NCBI GenBank assembly: GCA_900757145.1
Contig: CAAEMT010000066.1
Coordinates: 1-15,191 of the forward strand
Direction of reading: 5' to 3'
Length of the DNA stretch: 15,191 nucleotides
Source of the DNA: Lachnospiraceae bacterium
GTDB taxonomy: Bacteria; Bacillota; Clostridia; Lachnospirales; Lachnospiraceae
The translations under genes were made by a program, and so were the position numbers. This document shows positions 13,412-15,191 of this stretch, piece after piece (position 1 is the first letter of the stretch; every line of letters starts with the position of its first letter). The notes under the pieces are model-generated. The model saw nothing but the letters and a program-made list of their open reading frames with translations, searched no databases and was not told the DNA's origin.

Positions 13412-14233
13412 TTACAGATCAAACGCTTTCGGATCCTCGATATAGTGATTGATCTCTGCCCCGATAAAGAGCAGATACATACTGCTGTAAAGCCAGAGCA
13501 TCACAACGACAAGTGTTGTAAGACTGCCGTAAAGCACAGACATATTTGCAACGTGGTCTAGATAAATAGAAAAGACATAGGAAAACGCAGCCCATGATAC
13601 AGCGGTAAAGACTGCTCCCGGAAACTGACTTTTGAAAGTCTTTTTTTTATTCGGCAAAAACGTATACATAGCAAGAAATAAAATAATGAGCAGTACCATC
13701 GCAATAATGAGCGGAAAAACCATCATTGCGTCCGGGTAGTTGTCAAGTATAGGAAACCATTTGCGCAGATAACGCTGCAAAGTATAGCCAAATACAAGCG
13801 TGACCAAGCTTACTACAAGCGCAAGAACCAGAACGACAGTGTAACATGCAGCACGAAACCGGATCACAAAATAATTTCTCGTCTCCACGACTCCATGGAT
13901 GGAGTTCAGTCCGTCCGTAAGCCCCAGTATTCCTTTTCCAGCTACCCAAACAGCGACGATCGCAGACCAAGACAAAAGTGCAGGCGACTGCCTGTAAATG
14001 CTGCTGATGATCGGTTTTAACAGATACGAGACCTGAAACGGCGTGATCCGTTCTACCGCGATCACAACGTCTGTCTGGGTAATCGGCGTAAACTGAACGA
14101 GCGTCAGCAAAAGCATCATCACAGGGAATATACTCATCATCACAAAGAAAGCGGCTTCAGCCGAATGTGCCCTGACGCGGTCATTGCCCATTTTTACCGT
14201 AAATTTATATAAAAAATCTGCAAGCTTTTTCAT
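13412..14233 (-). CDS. YihY/virulence factor BrkB family membrane protein
   Basis: The 273-residue inner-membrane protein has about six hydrophobic helices, at roughly 27-48, 88-106, 128-150, 171-193, 205-224 and 236-259. It carries family hallmarks: an N-terminal AEAAFFVMMSIFPVMMLLL, where a conserved Ala-rich helix meets a FP pair, and near the C-terminus VLYGSLTTLVVVMLWLYSSM followed by LFIGAEIN. The family was once annotated as ribonuclease BN, which is not supported by later work, so no enzymatic function should be assumed. Its ATG overlaps the stop of the upstream SpoIID-like gene (ATGA), implying coupled translation. The gene pair suggests, but does not show, a role at the cell envelope, perhaps in sporulation. 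Confidence 0.93.
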   Translation of the reverse strand: MKKLADFLYKFTVKMGNDRVRAHSAEAAFFVMMSIFPVMMLLLTLVQFTPITQTDVVIAVERITPFQVSYLLKPIISSIYRQSPALLSWSAIVAVWVAGKGILGLTDGLNSIHGVVETRNYFVIRFRAACYTVVLVLALVVSLVTLVFGYTLQRYLRKWFPILDNYPDAMMVFPLIIAMVLLIILFLAMYTFLPNKKKTFKSQFPGAVFTAVSWAAFSYVFSIYLDHVANMSVLYGSLTTLVVVMLWLYSSMYLLFIGAEINHYIEDPKAFDL

Positions 14234-15191
14234 GATTCCCGTTCCCCATCTGCATTTTCTATATCCCCAATCGGAGCCACCCCATAATAATACTTCAAAA
14301 TCTCCCGATAGTCCAGCCCTTTCACAGCCATTTCAGCTGCTCCGCACTGGCTCATCCCATTTCCATGCCCGTAACCGCATCCGCGTATCAGAAATGAATC
14401 CTCCTTTTTTTCAAGCATGCAGAATGCGGACGGGAGCAGACGCATTCCTGATGTCGAAGAACCATCACGCAGGCGGATTTCAGCGGATTCCCAGCCGAAT
14501 ATTCTTCGAAACATATACTCTCCCTCTATGACATATGTTTTGCCGTCAGCATATAGCTTGGCGGAAGTGATCTGTCCATCTGGATCTCGTTCGATTACGG
14601 CAATTTCCATTTTAGACTCATTTTCGCACTCAGTTTCTTCTGATACAGCGCTTTCTGTCTGTACACTGCCTTCCCTGTATGCCGCCAGAAGCTCTTTTTC
14701 TATGTTATCTGCGGGGATTTCTGTGCTCCACCGCACCCATGGAGAGCCGTACTGCGCATCTTTTGCAGGCGTTTCATCTAAAAAAGCAGTGAATGCTGCT
14801 TCACTGCCAAGATCACGGCGCTTCTCTGTAAGTCCCGAAGTCGAATAATATTGAATTTCATCAAGAGGAAGCACAACACCGGATGTATCCTTCACTGCCT
14901 TTTTTGCTTTTTTTGTACTTTTCTGATTATTATACACTTGAAATGAGACACTGTCATCAAGATCCGCAGCCTCACGCCCATTATTTTGTCTGATACAATT
15001 TCTGGCATACGTCCTTGCGCAGACAGCCTGCGCTTTTTGTGCCTCCTGCGGATATGAGGAAGGCATCTCGCTTGCGACAACACTGCCGAGATATTCCTCT
15101 AAGGGCAGCTCATTGATTACTTCAATGCCCTGCAAGGTTCCCGAAAGATACAGCTTGCCTTTGTATTTGGGTATGCCGCAATCTCGTGTGA
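14230..15191 (-). CDS. SpoIID/LytB domain protein, N-terminus beyond the window
   Basis: The gene is partial: the frame is open to the right edge, giving about 319 residues of the C-terminal part. A TTG at 15133-15135 could be mistaken for the start, but the upstream codons (GIPKYKGKLYLSGT) are typical of the domain, so the gene continues past the edge. Next come ELPLEEYLGSVVASEMPSSY, containing the Glu proposed as catalytic in SpoIID, QKAQAVCARTYA, and near the end GYGHGNGMSQCGAAEMA. SpoIID is a lytic transglycosylase that cleaves denuded septal peptidoglycan with SpoIIM and SpoIIP during engulfment. Whether this is the canonical SpoIID or a paralogue cannot be settled without the N-terminus. 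A Ser/Glu-rich stretch (ESAVSEETECENESK) sits mid-protein. The 3' end overlaps the YihY-like gene by four bases. Confidence 0.9.
   Translation of the reverse strand, partial: TRDCGIPKYKGKLYLSGTLQGIEVINELPLEEYLGSVVASEMPSSYPQEAQKAQAVCARTYARNCIRQNNGREAADLDDSVSFQVYNNQKSTKKAKKAVKDTSGVVLPLDEIQYYSTSGLTEKRRDLGSEAAFTAFLDETPAKDAQYGSPWVRWSTEIPADNIEKELLAAYREGSVQTESAVSEETECENESKMEIAVIERDPDGQITSAKLYADGKTYVIEGEYMFRRIFGWESAEIRLRDGSSTSGMRLLPSAFCMLEKKEDSFLIRGCGYGHGNGMSQCGAAEMAVKGLDYREILKYYYGVAPIGDIENADGERES

Noticed and set aside
15133..15135. TTG as the start of the SpoIID-like gene
   Set aside because: The in-frame codons upstream encode recognisable SpoIID-domain sequence, so the gene simply runs off the window.

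Overview
The window looks like chromosome of an anaerobic, endospore-forming Clostridia member, most probably Lachnospiraceae. This rests on a complete eight-gene spoIIIA sporulation operon, a SpoIID-type gene, an anaerobic ribonucleotide reductase activase, a phenylalanine T-box leader, AGGAG-type ribosome binding sites and moderate GC. It is an inference from gene content and style; nothing in the window identifies the species. I see no mobile element, CRISPR array, prophage or defence island, and every substantial gene belongs to a recognisable family.

Layout. Bases 181-1104 (+) encode a sugar-nucleotidyltransferase-like enzyme. A 58-base hairpin-forming palindrome follows, then tRNA-Pro(GGG) at 1236-1309 with a clear sigma-A promoter. 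Facing it on the minus strand is spoIIIA, in the order AA-AB-AC-AD-AE-AF-AG-AH from 6484 down to 1381. It is preceded by an excellent sigma-E promoter at 6513-6541.

Next on the minus strand is a co-directional block from 12891 down to 6617: pheS, pheT, a histidine phosphatase, queA, nrdG and dut. It ends in a strong intrinsic terminator (6545-6604) whose T-tail touches the sigma-E -35 box. The block is headed by a consensus promoter (13354-13382) and a full T-box riboswitch (about 13058-13347) with a UUC (Phe) specifier. This T-box should make at least pheST, and possibly the genes behind it, respond to uncharged tRNA-Phe. A further 166-base leader segment lies between the T-box terminator and pheS. 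Upstream, also on the minus strand, a YihY/BrkB membrane protein gene overlaps by four bases the 3' end of a SpoIID-like peptidoglycan hydrolase gene that runs off the right edge.

How the parts fit. SpoIIIA builds the mother-cell half of the channel into the forespore, and SpoIID-type enzymes remodel septal peptidoglycan during engulfment. Between these two sporulation loci sits a housekeeping block for Phe-tRNA charging, queuosine tRNA modification and deoxynucleotide supply or cleanup. I found no clearly new system. The less explained items are non-coding: the 58-base palindrome, the long second leader before pheS with a 22-codon reading frame, and two intercistronic hairpins flanking pheT.
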